From NCBI RefSeq assembly GCF_022682495.2, contig NC_071390.1, positions 100,200,294 to 100,264,293 of the forward strand: DNA of 64,000 bases, read 5' to 3'. Each line of letters begins with the position of its first letter. The first letter of the stretch is position 1. The DNA is from Desmodus rotundus. Its lineage: Eukaryota > Chordata > Mammalia > Chiroptera > Phyllostomidae. The position numbers and the translations under genes are program-made. The notes below the pieces were generated by a model. That model did no database searches, was not told the origin of the DNA, and saw only the letters and a program-made list of their open reading frames with translations. Below are positions 19,871-33,444 of this stretch, piece by piece.

Positions 19871-22800
19871 CACACACAGAAGTTAAATTTAATTTTCAAC
19901 TTCTCTTCTAAAAAGTTATACTCCTAGTTTTTATTTCAATTCTCATTTTAAAATCTTGTTTTTTCCTTCTCCTTTCTTAATATTCCTCACTATGCCAGTT
20001 ATTGTAATAAGCATTAAACACTTAGCATGGTGTCTAGCAAATAAAGTAGTAAGCACTCAGTAATTGTTAGCTATTATTAAGATTTTGATTATATTTATTC
20101 ATGCTATTCTTTACTGATCATTCTACTCTTTCCTATGAGATCTTTTGACTCTATGAACAGGAAAAAGAAAAACCTGTGTGGAAAACTCTGCAAAACATAC
20201 AATTTTATATTTCATGTTCCTACTACCTTAATACCTATTATATTCACAGAAGATACAAATAATTTGCTAGTACATGAACCACCACTTAGAGTCCTAATTC
20301 TAAAGTTAAATATATTTAAGATTTTATGCTTTGATCAGCAGTATCAGCAAATTGAACTCAGCTTTTATATAACAAATGTAACGCTTGTAAAATTAAGCTT
20401 TAACATAAGTAATGACCACATTAATTAAAGTAGATCTTCCTCATTAAACTTAATGTTGAGAAGAAATTCTTTCTAATCCCTATCTTCCACAATATCCCTA
20501 ACTCCTCATATATTAAGGTACATCTTCCAGTTGATTCCACTTTCCCAAAGTGCTATCATTTTTTCAGTAATTTTTCTTTAGCTCTTGAATTAATCTATGC
20601 TTGCTTTTAGGCAAATGTGTATATTGTTTTGTGTATTTTTTCCTTTGCAAAAACATACTCATTTGGGTTTTTTTTTAATCTAGGAAATATAGAAGGTGGA
20701 CACAAGGAAAAAATGAGAAGAAAAAATTGTGACTGAATAATTAATCTGTGGCTGAATACTGTTCTTTGAATGCCTTTAGATTTGTAACTAACATGTATAT
20801 CTAACTCAGTTGCTTTGCTCAGTGGGCTAGTGAATGCGATTCTGAAGCAGAGATTACAAAGCCTAGTCTCATACATATTGGTATCACTGTGTTTCTTGGT
20901 CAACAGACTATACCCTTCAGTAAAATAATAATAATAAAAACACTAGAGCAGCACACTACACGAATTCCTGACCATAACCTTCACTCCAGGTAAGGGCACC
21001 GAGGCCTCATGAAGCTGAAGTTCACGCAAACAGGGAATTGGTGCAGTTTGACTTCGGAACCTGAATACTTAACCTCAAAACTACAGTCTCCCTTAAGCTT
21101 GTGCTCCTGCTGAAGCCAAAACCTCTGGATAAGTAAACTTTTAATTTTTACTCAAAATTCTTTATTGGCTTCCCATTGGAATTTTCCCACATTGCAAGTC
21201 CAATTCCTACACATGAACCTATACGGAATATATGTGCCCCCACACGGCACACAAAATAGCACAGCCACACAGTGAGGCTGAAAGGCATTCAGGGCACCTG
21301 CAGGGCAGCCGGGCAGCGGGTCCAGCTGTTTCAGACGTAACTCAGGATTTCTTTTGAATCACTCAAACGCGGCTGTTTTTTCTTGGGGAACGATTGTGCA
21401 GCAAGGCCCCAGCACTGTATGTTTGCTTTTAACAGATGCGTAAGGCCTCTTGGGCAACCGGAGTAGTTAAGCTCTTAGAGAGAACAAACACTTCTCAAGG
21501 ATAAACCAGAGCTGTTGGAGGGAGAGCAGAGAGGGGGCCGCTTTCTAGTTCATTTACTGGAGGTGTTTCCCTTTTCTTCACAAAGGCAGATCATCATGGT
21601 TGCTCAGTGCTGGCACAGGTCCAGAGAAAAGGGTCCACGTTTCCTGAATTCTTCAAATCTAGGCCCTGGCCCTAAATCCTGGTGCCGTTTTCCTTGAGAA
21701 TCTGGGAAAACAGGACGTCAGGATAAGGAGCCTTCAATCCACCCACACCTCTGCTAAGTTATAGTCCTCAAGTACGTATCTCCAGGGAAGCCGGCTTTTC
21801 TCTCGGTCCAGAAAAGACTGGGAGTTAGGTGCAGGATTTTTTTGCACATCTTGTACAACATGTGATTACATTCAGGACGAGACTGTGGAACAGGCAATGG
21901 AATCCCGGAGAAATATAAGCAAAGAGGATTGTAGGCCCTCTTAAGACATATACCCCACACTCTTACTTTGTAAGCCAACACATCCCTGGATACATATGTG
22001 CTGATAAAAATATACCATATACGTGAGAAGCGTAACTTCTGGATTTTGCCTGATAAATTGAATGCTGACTCCCAACAGATAGACACAATTGCTCCTCCCT
22101 TAGAAATTCAAATATGTGGTCTTGATTCTCACAGTAAAGATCTGACCGTCTGAAACACTGTATTTCTGCCAAGATTATTGCACTTTTCCTCCTTCCTTCA
22201 AAAAAAAATTATTTTTCCATTCACTTTTCCAGCTGATGGACAGATTAAAGGGGTACTGAGATTTCCAAGACCGCTTGGCAGTACAGGTTTGGTGTAAGGG
22301 TTGAATGTTTTAAAGATTGGTTTGGGCGCATTTTAATGAACTGGGAAGAGGAAAAACAATTTCTGCATGGATCAGATTTGCAGATTAAAGTCACACATAC
22401 CAACCTGTGGGGCTGGTGGCAGTCATCAGGTGCCTGCATTTGCTTCCCCATCTCTCTGGAACAGACCAGTGGAGGGCCAATGCCAAGGGCACAGGGGCCT
22501 GGAATCATGTTTTCAACACGTTCCTCTCTGGCGGGTTGGAGGCCAGAGAGGGCACAGTGGGGACTAGACTCACAAAGGACAATTACATGATGGAACATAA
22601 AGTTACTTCTTAGATCACATTTCACCCAAAGGCTGTTAACCTTGATCTCATGAATATATTTTGATAGTTTCAAAAGGACATTACATTTTCTGGGTGCCAA
22701 GTTTTTTTTTTAATTTTAAATTCTGTATTTTAAACTTTTCATGCTGACTGTAAAAATCTTGCAATTTAGCAGTAGTACATTTTTTTGTGTGAAATACATT

Positions 22801-24064
22801 TTTTTCACATCCCACCTATAACAATCAGGGTACTTGGTAGCAAACAATAGCAACCCCAGATAATTTAGGTAAGAAAGGGAAGGCTGTAGGGTATGTTACA
22901 GAATTAATGGAAAATGTTAAGAGAATGCAGCTTAGAAAGTGGTCAGGAATGAAAGGTTAGTGGCAGAGGACTCAGCCAAGGTCATGACATTGGACTATTC
23001 CAGATACCATACTACTTCTGCACAGGAGACCCAACTGCCACCAGGTGCCACCTCACTGGACGCTCACAGCCCTCAGGACCTTGACTCTCTCCCTGCCACC
23101 AGCAACCCATGATTTATTCTGTCTCCACACCCCTGCATCACTTCCTACACATTAACCACTGCAGGCGGCAGTTTCTGAATTAGCTGAGTTGAGGTGCCAT
23201 CACACCGTAGCTGACTGTGGTTGGAGAGAGAGAATCTCTGGTGCCTTTCAACCTTTGCAGACTTGTAAAGGAGCTCTTCCCTAAAGAGATCTAGATAAAG
23301 TGGAACCAAGGAAGTAACCTCAAAGATGACCTCTAATTTTTGCCATCAACATATCCATCCATATATCCTCTAAATCACCTGCTAATACTTTATTCAGTAC
23401 CCACAGTGAACACATCCATCTGTCCACTAGAAAATACCTATTCACCATCTCCATTTCTTTTCTACTCATCAACTTTCTCACTAATTGGTTCCCTCTGTTC
23501 TTGCCTTTTTTTGTATTTTTCCTCTATTTCTTTACCTAGTAATATCTTATTCCCTCCTGCATTAATGACAACACACTATACCCATGTATAACCTGCCATT
23601 TCTTTGTAATGCTGAACTTTTAAGGCCAAATCAGGCAAGATTATGTCATCATAGAAAGTATGATTGCAAATCAAAAGAGCTAGCATCTCAACCAAAATTG
23701 TACATCCAGCTCCTAAATAAGCATCTTCACTAAAATATTCAACTTGAGGATATTCTACAAGAGCACACTTGGTATGTGACCCCCTCCAAACTGGACTGAC
23801 TGACATTCCCCTGCCTCCCTCTATCATTCTCTATTTACTGGAACCACTGACTTAGGTGTTTGAGAATATTAGAGAAATATTTAGGGTAATAAGTTTTTAG
23901 ATTGGCTAAGAATGCATTATTTTCCAACTTAAAAATTCACTTGAAACACAGTGTTAAAAACTAATTATTAGATTCCAATAATAAAAAATACCTGTATTTT
24001 CCCTCCTCCACCAGAAATTTCAAAAAAAACTTGCAAACAAAACAATAAATGTGTCACATAAATA
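19871..24064. other. No recognised gene in the immediate 3' flank of PAPSS1
   Basis: Mostly AT-rich sequence. A MIR-like block may lie near 20960-21090, and 21120-21180 may hold L2-like words, both too weak to call. Open frames such as those at 20135-20428 and 22245-22700 show no domain, no codon bias I can see and no splice context. Confidence 0.5.
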
Positions 24065-24647
24065 AGAAGTCAACAGATTTAATTTTATTGAGTAAAGAAA
24101 GCTCACTCGGGGCTTACACAGATCATAGGAATACTTTAGATTATAACGGGTAATAAATCAACAGCTGATCAAAAGGAAGAAAGCAGTTTATGTTTTCAAT
24201 GTAGAAAAGAAATCTAATCGCTACATATGTCTTGTAAAATTCCCAAAACAAGGTCTAGCCAAGTTTATTGTTTAGTAGATTTTTTTTTCCTTTTTTCAAG
24301 GGAGGAAAAATGAGATTCTATATGTATACTATTGGTTACAGCTAATATAACAGCTTGGAGAAATCATGAGACAGGAGCATAAATATATAAAAAGACAAGA
24401 TTTTAAAACTGTATTACAGGAATATTAACCATAATCAGTGGAAAAGATACATTAAAACCAGCAGTGTGTTACACTAGTTCAAAACAGAACTCATGGGCAG
24501 ACCAAAACTGATGCTAGTTAAGGAAAATGGTCTGTTTTCAGGAAGTGTGTCCAGACAGACGCCAGAACAAAGAAATGCCGACAGCAACTATGTGGTCCCC
24601 TCTGGTTACTCCAGGAAGTGTCCAAGGTGGAGAGACTGATGAGCAGC
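24065..24647 (-). other. PAPSS1: PAPSS1 3' untranslated region
   Basis: This is the stretch between the PAPSS1 stop codon and the probable cleavage site. It is about 580 nt and AT-rich, with no recognised mobile element. The end is inferred from the only well-placed AATAAA on the minus strand, at 24089-24084, followed by a T/GT-rich stretch (TTGTTTTGTTTGC on the minus strand, near 24025-24045) that could be the downstream element. The exact cleavage position cannot be read from sequence. A transcript end further down is possible. Confidence 0.7.
24084..24089 (-). terminator. Probable PAPSS1 polyadenylation signal AATAAA
   Basis: Canonical AATAAA on the minus strand in the context CTCAATAAAATT, about 560 nt past the PAPSS1 stop codon. 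A GT/T-rich region follows 40-60 nt downstream. The assignment rests on position and context only. Confidence 0.65.
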
Positions 24648-24786
24648 TTAGGCTTTCTCCAGGGATTTGTAGTATTGCAACAGCACAGTCCAGGCCTTGG
24701 GAGCCATGAAACCGTCGGGAGGCTTCTGGCCATCCCGAGCAAGTTTGCGCATTCGCGTTCCTGAAATAAACTCAAAGTCTTCGTGG
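24648..24786 (-). CDS. PAPSS1: PAPSS1 last coding exon (exon 12 by human numbering)
   Basis: This exon encodes the C-terminal 45 residues of bifunctional PAPS synthase 1, the cytosolic and nuclear enzyme that makes the universal sulfate donor PAPS from ATP and sulfate. On the minus strand the acceptor is a pyrimidine tract ending ...CTCTCTTTCAG at 24787. The exon starts with the third base of a split His codon and ends at TAA (24650-24648). The peptide starts [17 protein letters not shown] and ends YYKSLEKA. The [12 protein letters not shown] and GFMAPKAW motifs are conserved in animal ATP sulfurylases. The ending matches PAPSS1 as I recall it better than PAPSS2, which ends in SLEKN. The length is 1 + 46 x 3 = 139 nt, so the frame with the preceding exon closes exactly. 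No frameshift or premature stop is seen. Exon numbers come from knowledge of the human gene, not from this window. Confidence 0.96.
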
Positions 24787-25889
24787 CTGAAAGAGAGAAA
24801 GGAAAATGATTTCACATGTTTAAAAACTCAGTTATAGGAAAATATTTAAAAGCATATGTTCCTTCTGTTGAGAGTAGACAAACTTATTGAAAAAATGGAT
24901 AAAATGTACTTGTGAATAGCAAGCTGATTTCAAACTTGTCACTGAGCAAAAATACCACACACTGTCGAAAATTACCCAATTTCAGAACTGGCAAAAATAT
25001 TTAACTGACATTTTTACGAGATCATTGTAGATTCACATGCTGTTGTAAGGACGGATACAGCAAGATCCCATGGACCCTTGTAGCCAGTTTTCCCCGGCGG
25101 TAACATCTTGCAAAACAACAGCATCATATCACAATGAGGATATCAGCACAGAAACAACCTACCTATCCTATCCACATGACCCCAATTTGTTTGTGCTCAT
25201 TTTCCAGCGTGTTTATTTAGCTCTGTGCAATGTTATCACCTGTGCAGGTTCATTTATGCACCACAGTTAAGACACAAAACAGTTCTATAACCATGACAAT
25301 CCCTCCAGTTGCCCTTCTAGAACCGCACGTATCTCACTGCCTGCTCTCCAGCCCCTGGTAACTGCTAGTTTAGAACTAGGAACTTAAAAAAGAGAATTAA
25401 ATCTAATTTAGCTAGCGCAGATTCAAAACGTTTTAGGATGAATCTAAAAGGCTAAATGTGTACTGGAACATTAAGAGGAAAACTGGAATTTCACAATTCC
25501 AGTGAGCAGTGAACAATTCTAGTGCAACAGTGAGCGGGTAGCAATAATTGCTCTTAGTGCATTGGTAAGATACCACAAAGGTGGTGGTAGTTCTCATCTT
25601 CATAGTACAAAAACACACAAAAGCCCTTACACCATCAAGAACGTGACACCTATGGCCAGAACACATACTTGTTCGCTAGCAATTTCATCCTCTTTCCTCA
25701 AACCAGGGAACCAACTAGAGAGCAGACCAGCACCCAGTACCAGTTCTGAGTCACTGAAGTCCCCAGATCTCAGCCCATGTTTACCCCTTGTTAGAAGCCA
25801 GAAGTTCCCTCCCCACTTCATTACCTGTGGATTCAAACTGGGGATCCACTGAATTTATAAATTGCCAAGTGGCTCTTCCTTCTAGAGGT

Positions 25890-26345
25890 ACACTAGGTAT
25901 GTTTTAACTAATAATTACATTTCTAGGAATCTACATTAAGGAAATAATTAGAGATGCAGAGAAACATTTTGCAGAAAGATACCTATATGAAAGTTGTCTT
26001 ATGATAGTCAAGTATTATAAATAACCTAAAAGTTTAAGGTTCTAAATAAATGATGGGACAGCCCCGAGTTGAATTACATAATTATTAAAGTACAGCTAAG
26101 GGTAGGGAAAGATGTTCAGATGTAACTAATAATAACCAAAATAATCAGAATACAAAACTTCACAGAAAAACACTGCAATTTTGGTCAAATACAAGGGATG
26201 GGGCAGGGGGAGGCTATAAAGAAATACACCCAAGTGTTAACAGCAGTTACTTCTACTAAGTGGTGTCATAGGTACTTTTGATTTTGTTCAGCATGGTTTC
26301 TGCAACTTTCTATAATAATGATTTTTATCAATTATCAACATCAAA
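25890..26345 (+). mobile_element. Old L1 3' end
   Basis: CATTTCTAGGAATCTACATT then AAGGAAATAATTAGAGATGC, followed by AACCTAAAAGTTTAAGG and a terminal TTTCTATAATAATGATTTTT, matches the layout of the end of ORF2 plus 3' UTR of an ancient L1. It is heavily diverged. Confidence 0.65.
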
Positions 26346-29300
26346 ATCAAATACAAATAAAATTATCAATAACAATTTTTGTAATAACAGCTTATTTTAA
26401 AAATCCCTATCCAAAGCAATCTGAAATATGTTAAATAACATACCCTTTAATTAACCTGAAGCCTCAATCATTTGGAACATCACCCCAATGAGGGCAGGCA
26501 GACAGAGTGCTGCCGCAGCATCAGGCCTCCCTTCCGGCCCCACGGCAGTGACAACGGCTATTAGTTCACACTCCGATGGCAGACACCGGCAGCAAAGAGC
26601 ACATCTCCCGGAGCTGCGGCCGCAGAGCACAGTAAATACTCACTGCCCAGTGATCTACTAGCTCTCTAACTAGGAACCCAACAAATGTTTCTAATTAGGA
26701 ACTCAATAAACATGAAAAAGTGAAAAGGTGTATGTATAGAAAAATGTCAGTGGTTCAATACAGAACTATTCATAGATTTAAATGAGTTGCTATTCTTCGC
26801 CCTCTGGCAAAAAATGGGACACAGGATTTGTGCTTAATCTGAGCAGCTTGCATATCCCTTTCTTTCTAAGTCTGGATTATTCGCACTAGAAATTTCTGCA
26901 TGCCCTTTGTGATCTCTTCAATAATCGTCTTCAGATCTGCCTTCTTTCCGACCCCGCTCACCTCCTCTAGTCAGGAGATCCACACTCCATTTTCCTAATC
27001 TGGTTCATTTAGTCTATGTGAGCTCTTGGGCTATCTGCTCAGCAGCACTGGGCTCCAGACCAAGAAATAAAGTAGTACTGTGATTTCCTCACCCAGAGTC
27101 TGTACCAGACTCTGGTTTCTCTTGCTTTTCTGATTTTCACTGCCTGTATGCTCAATGACCCGCCCAGCTCACTGAGCTTCTGAACCTCAGAGCTGGTTCT
27201 GTTACCACCAGCCTCTATACACCTCCTGCACCTGGCCTGCCCCTGTAAATCACCTTGACTCTTGGTCCTGGATCTAGTTCTACCTCTTAGATTCACTGCT
27301 GGTCCCAATTATAACCTCTCTAACTCTGCAGTGTGGTGCCCGGACATTAATGAAGACCCAGACGCCTCTAGAAGATGTCTGAGAGTTTTATTCTGGAATG
27401 CTATACATATAGGGTATGAGTATAAACTCATGTGGCACATTTAATCCGTCACTGGAATATCCATGTTCATGCTCTATCTCCTAATATCGAGCAGAAGGAG
27501 CTCCTTTAATTCAGACATGTAACATCTTCCCCTACTCACCCTTCCCACTCTTCCTACTCCCTGCACTACACAGAGGCAGAAAGACACACACACGCATCAT
27601 ATACACATTCAACTCAGTTTTCAACGGCTCCCATTTTCTTAGGTGAAACATCTTTTAAATGTCTGTACAGATTTTCAAAGATGATTGATGAGAAGGAAAG
27701 GGTAACAGGAAATGCTTTAAAGCAGGCTGGATTCAAACAGTTTAAACCTAGAGGGTATCCCCCACTTCTATCATCTGTTCCCTACGCACATGGGCTGGTC
27801 ACCACAGCTGATGCACGACGTAAGCGACCGCCTCCCCCTCACAAGAATGACTACAGAAGGGACTGCAACATAATGTGGGGAAAAGGAACTGGCTGCATGT
27901 GGGATGGGCCTAGAAAAGAGGCAAGACCAGGAGAGACTTCACAAAAATTCAGGAAAGACTGGGGTTAGAAACATAATTTGTAACTTTATCAACCCTAAAA
28001 TAAAAACTGAATTTGAGAAAACAGATAAGCTCAACAGAAGAGAAAGTATTTGTCAAAGGAAAAGCAAGAAAAGTCATGGGAGAAAGTTAAGAATTTTAAG
28101 GACAAACAGGAGCTGAGGAAGATGACCTTGAGGGAAGGAAAAGAATGCAGAACACTGAATTTACAAATCAGAATTCAGATTTTCTTGAATCTAAGAGTTT
28201 TAGTGGATGGAGAAAACATGCAATGATAAAATGGCAGAGACACACAGTGGAGAAAAGATGTGATATTTTTCCTAGAAAAAGGGAAGTCTTAGTAAGTATA
28301 TAGGCAGAAGAAAATAAACGGCAAGATTGAAAAACAACGGGAGGTGAAAGCCAGGGGAGAGGAAGCAGGAGAGAAACGAAAGATGGAGAAGGTCTGGAAT
28401 AAAGAACACAGGGAAAGCAGCTTGGACAAGGAGGAGGGTCAAGAGTGAAGAAAAGAAGGAACAGTGATGATATGAAGTTACGCGTAGAAGAAGGGGAGGC
28501 AGTTAATGTTCCCGCTAAGACATAAGGTCGACTTCTGAGGGTAACAGGAGGCTGTGTGGGAATGAACTGCTAATACCATAGAATCCATCCACACAATCGA
28601 CTTCCCTCCAGGCCAGAGAGGTCACGCTAATAGGGTCAGCAAAGCCGCGCCTCACACAAAGTCAAGGGAGCTGCGGGGTCCAGGTATCTGTCCAATTGTT
28701 ATCTCCGAATCCTTGCTGCAGCCTGATGTAAAATCGGTTAGTTTAGCTGAGAATCATTTGATAAGACATCGACTGAATGTTTCAGTTCCTTAGGAGCTTC
28801 ACTTACCAGCTCCCTAAATAAGCTTCACTGAGGAAAATTATGAACCTGGAGCTTTCTGGCCATGTAAATTTTAAATTTTGACTTCAAAGAAGAAAGCCTG
28901 GGTCACACGCATAATTCTTACCATTGACGGCATGAGAAAGACGCAAGAGCGCCACAGCTGCTGGATGATTTTGTCTTGACTTTTTGATTAAAGGAAAAAA
29001 GCCAGAATAATTGAAGTCCTTTCTTTCCCCAGAATGCCAAGCTGTCTGAAATCCAGAAGTCTGCTTGCATTCCTTCTGAAATTGCATTTTAAAGCCAAGG
29101 TCCCTGGGTACCTCTTTTCCCTGATGCTATTTCACACTCCATCTGCCCCACACGCCACAAGCATTTCTTCATCACACGAAACTGGAGTTTCTGCTTCCAC
29201 GTGGTAGTGGTTCTACTCCACCCTGGCCACAAAAAACACATTTATTTCCCTTTACCTCATAACTGTACTTCTGTCACATAAGGATTTTGCTTTTTATCAG

Positions 29301-30544
29301 AAGTCAGGTGCAAGGACTTGACACAACAATTACTATCTACAATCAAATCATAGTGTTAATAATTATGTATTTAAGTAGCTATCTTTTTATAGAAATAATT
29401 GAATCAAACAAAACTGGGGCATTCCAGGAATGGTCTAAAATTAGCTCTGAACTTCACCTGTGAGTAATCAGGAATCCGCTGGAAGCAGAAAAGGCTACTG
29501 AAAAAAGGACATTAGGCTTTGACTACAAAGCAACTCTAATTAAACCATCTAATTTTACCAGTTAACCAATCTCCCATGGCACCTGAAAAAAGGAACACAA
29601 GTATGTTTTGTTTTTTTTTCCTTTCTCAGAAACCACATTCTTATAATCCACAGCTGAAAGAACGCCTGCTCTTAAAAAAGGGTTTGTGTGGGGGAGGGGA
29701 ATTCAAACAGCAGGAAGGGGAAAAAAACCCGTCCAACAGACTGGGTGGGACCCTGTGGGACCAGCATCTTGTCCCATGTGGGACATACCACACATGGCCA
29801 GCATCTTAACTGACTCCAACGCACCATAACTCTTGGCTTCCTGTTGGAGATTTTAAATCTTTACAACCACCTCTGTCTTTGGGTCCACACAGGTGGCCAC
29901 CAGAGCCACCAGCACAAGCTGTTCACGTTGACGAGGCTGGGCTCAGCAGACAGCCCTTCACATGTATCTTCTGACGGGTCATACTCGGTTAGGCCAGCTT
30001 TTAACAAAGGCTAACTAGATGACAAGCAAAGGAGAATTTCTTCACTAATATAACTAAAAATACCGATGGTAACTTATATGTGAATCTAATGAACTGTTTG
30101 GGATCTATTTAACTTTCCATCAAACTTAAAAGCAACTTATATATAATACAGCGTATATCAAAAACCTACGAATTCTTAGGAATGAGGTAAAAAAAAAAAC
30201 AACATCTTTTCAAAACAGATAAATAGCTATTTTTAACTTTCCAGAAACTAAAAAGCAATGGTTGACATCATACATGACAAATGTAATGACTTTCATTTCC
30301 AAACCAAAGACCAACTGAAATACACAAAACATTTAATTATCAGAAACTAATTAACCCAAATCCTTAATTCATCCTATTTTCCTCCCAGCACCCAATTCTT
30401 ATGAATAAGATGGGAGAACAGCGTCAGACATTCAGTCAAATATCGAACTCCTGAAGTCACCACAGTCAACTCCCTTTCTTTACCATAAAGGGTGCTGGAA
30501 CTATGATGTACTGCAGTAGAGAAAAACAGTATTTCTGTTTGCTG

Positions 30545-30915
30545 TTGGTTTCTTTAACTGAGGTGTAATTAATGTGCACCACTGCATTAGTTTCAGGTGT
30601 ACAACGTAATGATTGGATATCTGTACTGGGAAATGACCACTGCCATGTCTAGTTAACATGTGTCGTCACACACGGTTACCAAAAACACATTTGTTGTCTT
30701 GTGATGAAAACTTTTAAGGACTACTTGCTCAGTAACTTTCAAATATGCAATACAGTATTATTATTAACTATAGTTACCAGGTTGTACATGACATCCCGTG
30801 ACTTATTTTATAACTGGAAGTTTGTACCTTTTGACTAACTTCGCCCGTATCCCACCCCCACTCCCTGCCACATCTATCAACTACCAATTTGTTCTCTAGT
30901 ATCTCTGAGCTTGAG
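30545..30915 (+). mobile_element. Old L1 3' UTR
   Basis: ACTGAGGTGTAATTAATGTG, TTAGTTTCAGGTGTACAACG, TAACTATAGTTACCAGGTTG and CCAATTTGTTCTCTAGTATC form a chain typical of ancient mammalian L1 3' UTRs. Confidence 0.7.
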
Positions 30916-31714
30916 AACGGGGTTTTAACTGAGTGCCAACGGACAGCTTTCCAAAGAATCCATATAGATCTTGATGAGCAGAATGTTGGGTTTCCGTGCT
31001 CTCAACTAGAAAAGGGTACATCACTTTCATCCGCTTCTCTAACAAGCCTCTGATTACTCAAGAATGGATCCCAATTTTCAAGAAAGGAATCCTAATAGCT
31101 CGCAGATGCCCACCACCAAATAAAACTGTCCGGGATGAGGCACATGGCTGAGCTCCCTCTCAGCAGACTGCCCTGGGCTATTCCAAGAGGCACACTGACA
31201 TCCCTGGGCGCAGCTTTCTGTATGAGGCCTGCATCTAAGGCAGGGGTTATACAGACAGAAATAATACATTTTCAAAGGGTTTTTAAAAAGTAGTAGCCCA
31301 AACAGCTTAATTATTTACAAGTTAACCAGGAAAATTAAGTGAATCCAAGTACTACATTTTAGATAACAAGGACATTGATCCAACTACATTAAACAATTTC
31401 CTTTCCATTTGTCACCAGGATTTCTTCTGTTATCTGCTTTCTACTTCGTGTCATGTGTGACTATCCTCATTTATTTAGGAGCTAGGATCTCTAGTCCTCT
31501 CAAAATGCACAGATCAGCTCCAATATGAAAGCAAAAAGCAGCCTCTGAGGAAAATTGAAGGAACGCCTATTTTTGATTTGTCAATAATGATGAAACAATG
31601 AAGAAGAGCATAAGGTACTCAAATATGACAATATTGTGATAAATTGATTCTCCACAGAGGTGATTTTGCTGCCTTATCCCCTCTCCTCTTTCCCAGGGCC
31701 ACCATCGTATACAG

Positions 31715-31905
31715 CAATGGACCCCAACCTTTTCGGCACCAGGGACCGGTTTCGTGGAAGACAATTTTTCTACAGACCAGGGTGGGGAGGATGATTTCGG
31801 GATGATTCAAGCACATTACATTCAAGTTCACCTCCTGCTGTGCGGCCCAGTTCCTAACCGGTCCAGACCAGGACCAGTCCATGGCCCAGAGGTTGGGGAC
31901 CTCTG
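31715..31905 (+). mobile_element. Small hAT-type DNA transposon
   Basis: Ends are near-inverted repeats: CAATGGACCCCAACC at the left and GGTTGGGGACCTCTG at the right. Interior segments are AGGGACCGGTTTCGTGGAAG and CGGCCCAGTTCCTAACCGG. The flanks GTATACAG and GTTACAG suggest an 8-bp duplication with one base lost. The family name is not assigned. Confidence 0.72.
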
Positions 31906-33444
31906 TTACAGTGCACAGGACAGGCCCCCATATCAAAGAATTATGTGACTCCAAATGTCAAAAGAGCGAAGGCTGAAAAAGCTTGCTAAGTGGCATATAG
32001 AAGGAAAAAAATCAATGCATGAGACATGTAATTGTGACTATTTCCTCCTGGATGGAACTCTTTACAGTAAGCAATACCAGTGCCTGTGGGTACAGCACAG
32101 CCCTACAGTCAGGAGAGATCACAGCCAGATCTCCATAGAGCATCATTTGAAGGCACAGGTACAGAAAAATGACACCCATGGTTGCAAGGGAAAGGGGCGG
32201 GAAGAGGGGGGACTAGGTGGGACAGGCAGACTCTTGCACCCACCGGCCCTGCATTCACCCCGTTCCACACGGCACTCTCACTCGTGTGCTCTCTTTTTGT
32301 TAGTTGCTGTTTAAATGGATACCCTAATCTTGCACTTATCCAAATGCAAAGAAGAGTTATTAGAAAAAATTACCAAAAAAAAGTATCTCTAAAAGTTTGT
32401 AATATCTGAAAGAATGGGCTTTAAGCTCGTAGTCCTAAAACAATTTCCTTGAGTCACTATTATAGTTAATATGGACCTACTTAACTTCCTAAGTATAAAC
32501 AGATGATTTTTGTTATAATTCCTATCAACAATATTTTGCCTGAAATTTTTATGAAGCTGGTTCTTTGTCCCTAAGCCTTGTCTTACACTGGTATTTAGTC
32601 AAATCAAAAGCTACAAAATCATCAATTGCATAAAAGCTGGCATTGAGTAACAGCCATTAATCAAACGTAAGACAACCTCACATGTGCACAATTAATAACT
32701 GTTTTCTCACCACATCAAAGACTATCGCCTTTCCATAAAATTTTAATCACTTTCCAACATATTCCCATCAACTTAATCGTATTTGAACACAATATAAAAA
32801 TTTAGAAAACTAAGTCAGTTTTAAAGCTTCCCAAGTTACAATTTATTAAGATCTGCTAACTCAAAAAAATTCCAAGAAAATGAGCCACTTATGCAACTAA
32901 TATAGAATTCATCACTGGAAAATCTTATGAAAACTGATGTAATTATTTAGCTTTTGAATGATTAAAAGAGAGACTTAAAGCAATACTACACAGCAAACAT
33001 GAAAGTTATCAAGGGCCTCCCGGCACATCAGTCAACTAAGTACATACAGATGGGTCCTAACGTCCTGTGTGTGGTTAAGTCAGCTGATCATGCAAAGAAG
33101 CCACAGTAACGGAACATGTCAGCATAAGGAACATGTGAAAGAAAAGCTCCAACTGTTTAGTTTTGTTTCTTTAACTCATAATAATGGAAACTCACCTAAG
33201 TTTTAAATATTTGGCCACTAGTTGAATGATTTTGTTTTTCTCTCTTCACTCTATATGTGACTGATCATTACTTTCAAAACATCTTGTACACAATTAAACA
33301 AATTAACTGCACCCTGGGTGAGAAGCAAAGAGCTGCCTGGCCCAGCATTCCATCTCTGACACTATGTTTTATAAACCTGTAGAAAGGCGAGGCTGGGAGC
33401 TTTCAAAAGAATACCCAAAGTAGGCTTCTCCCCAGACTAAGCAA

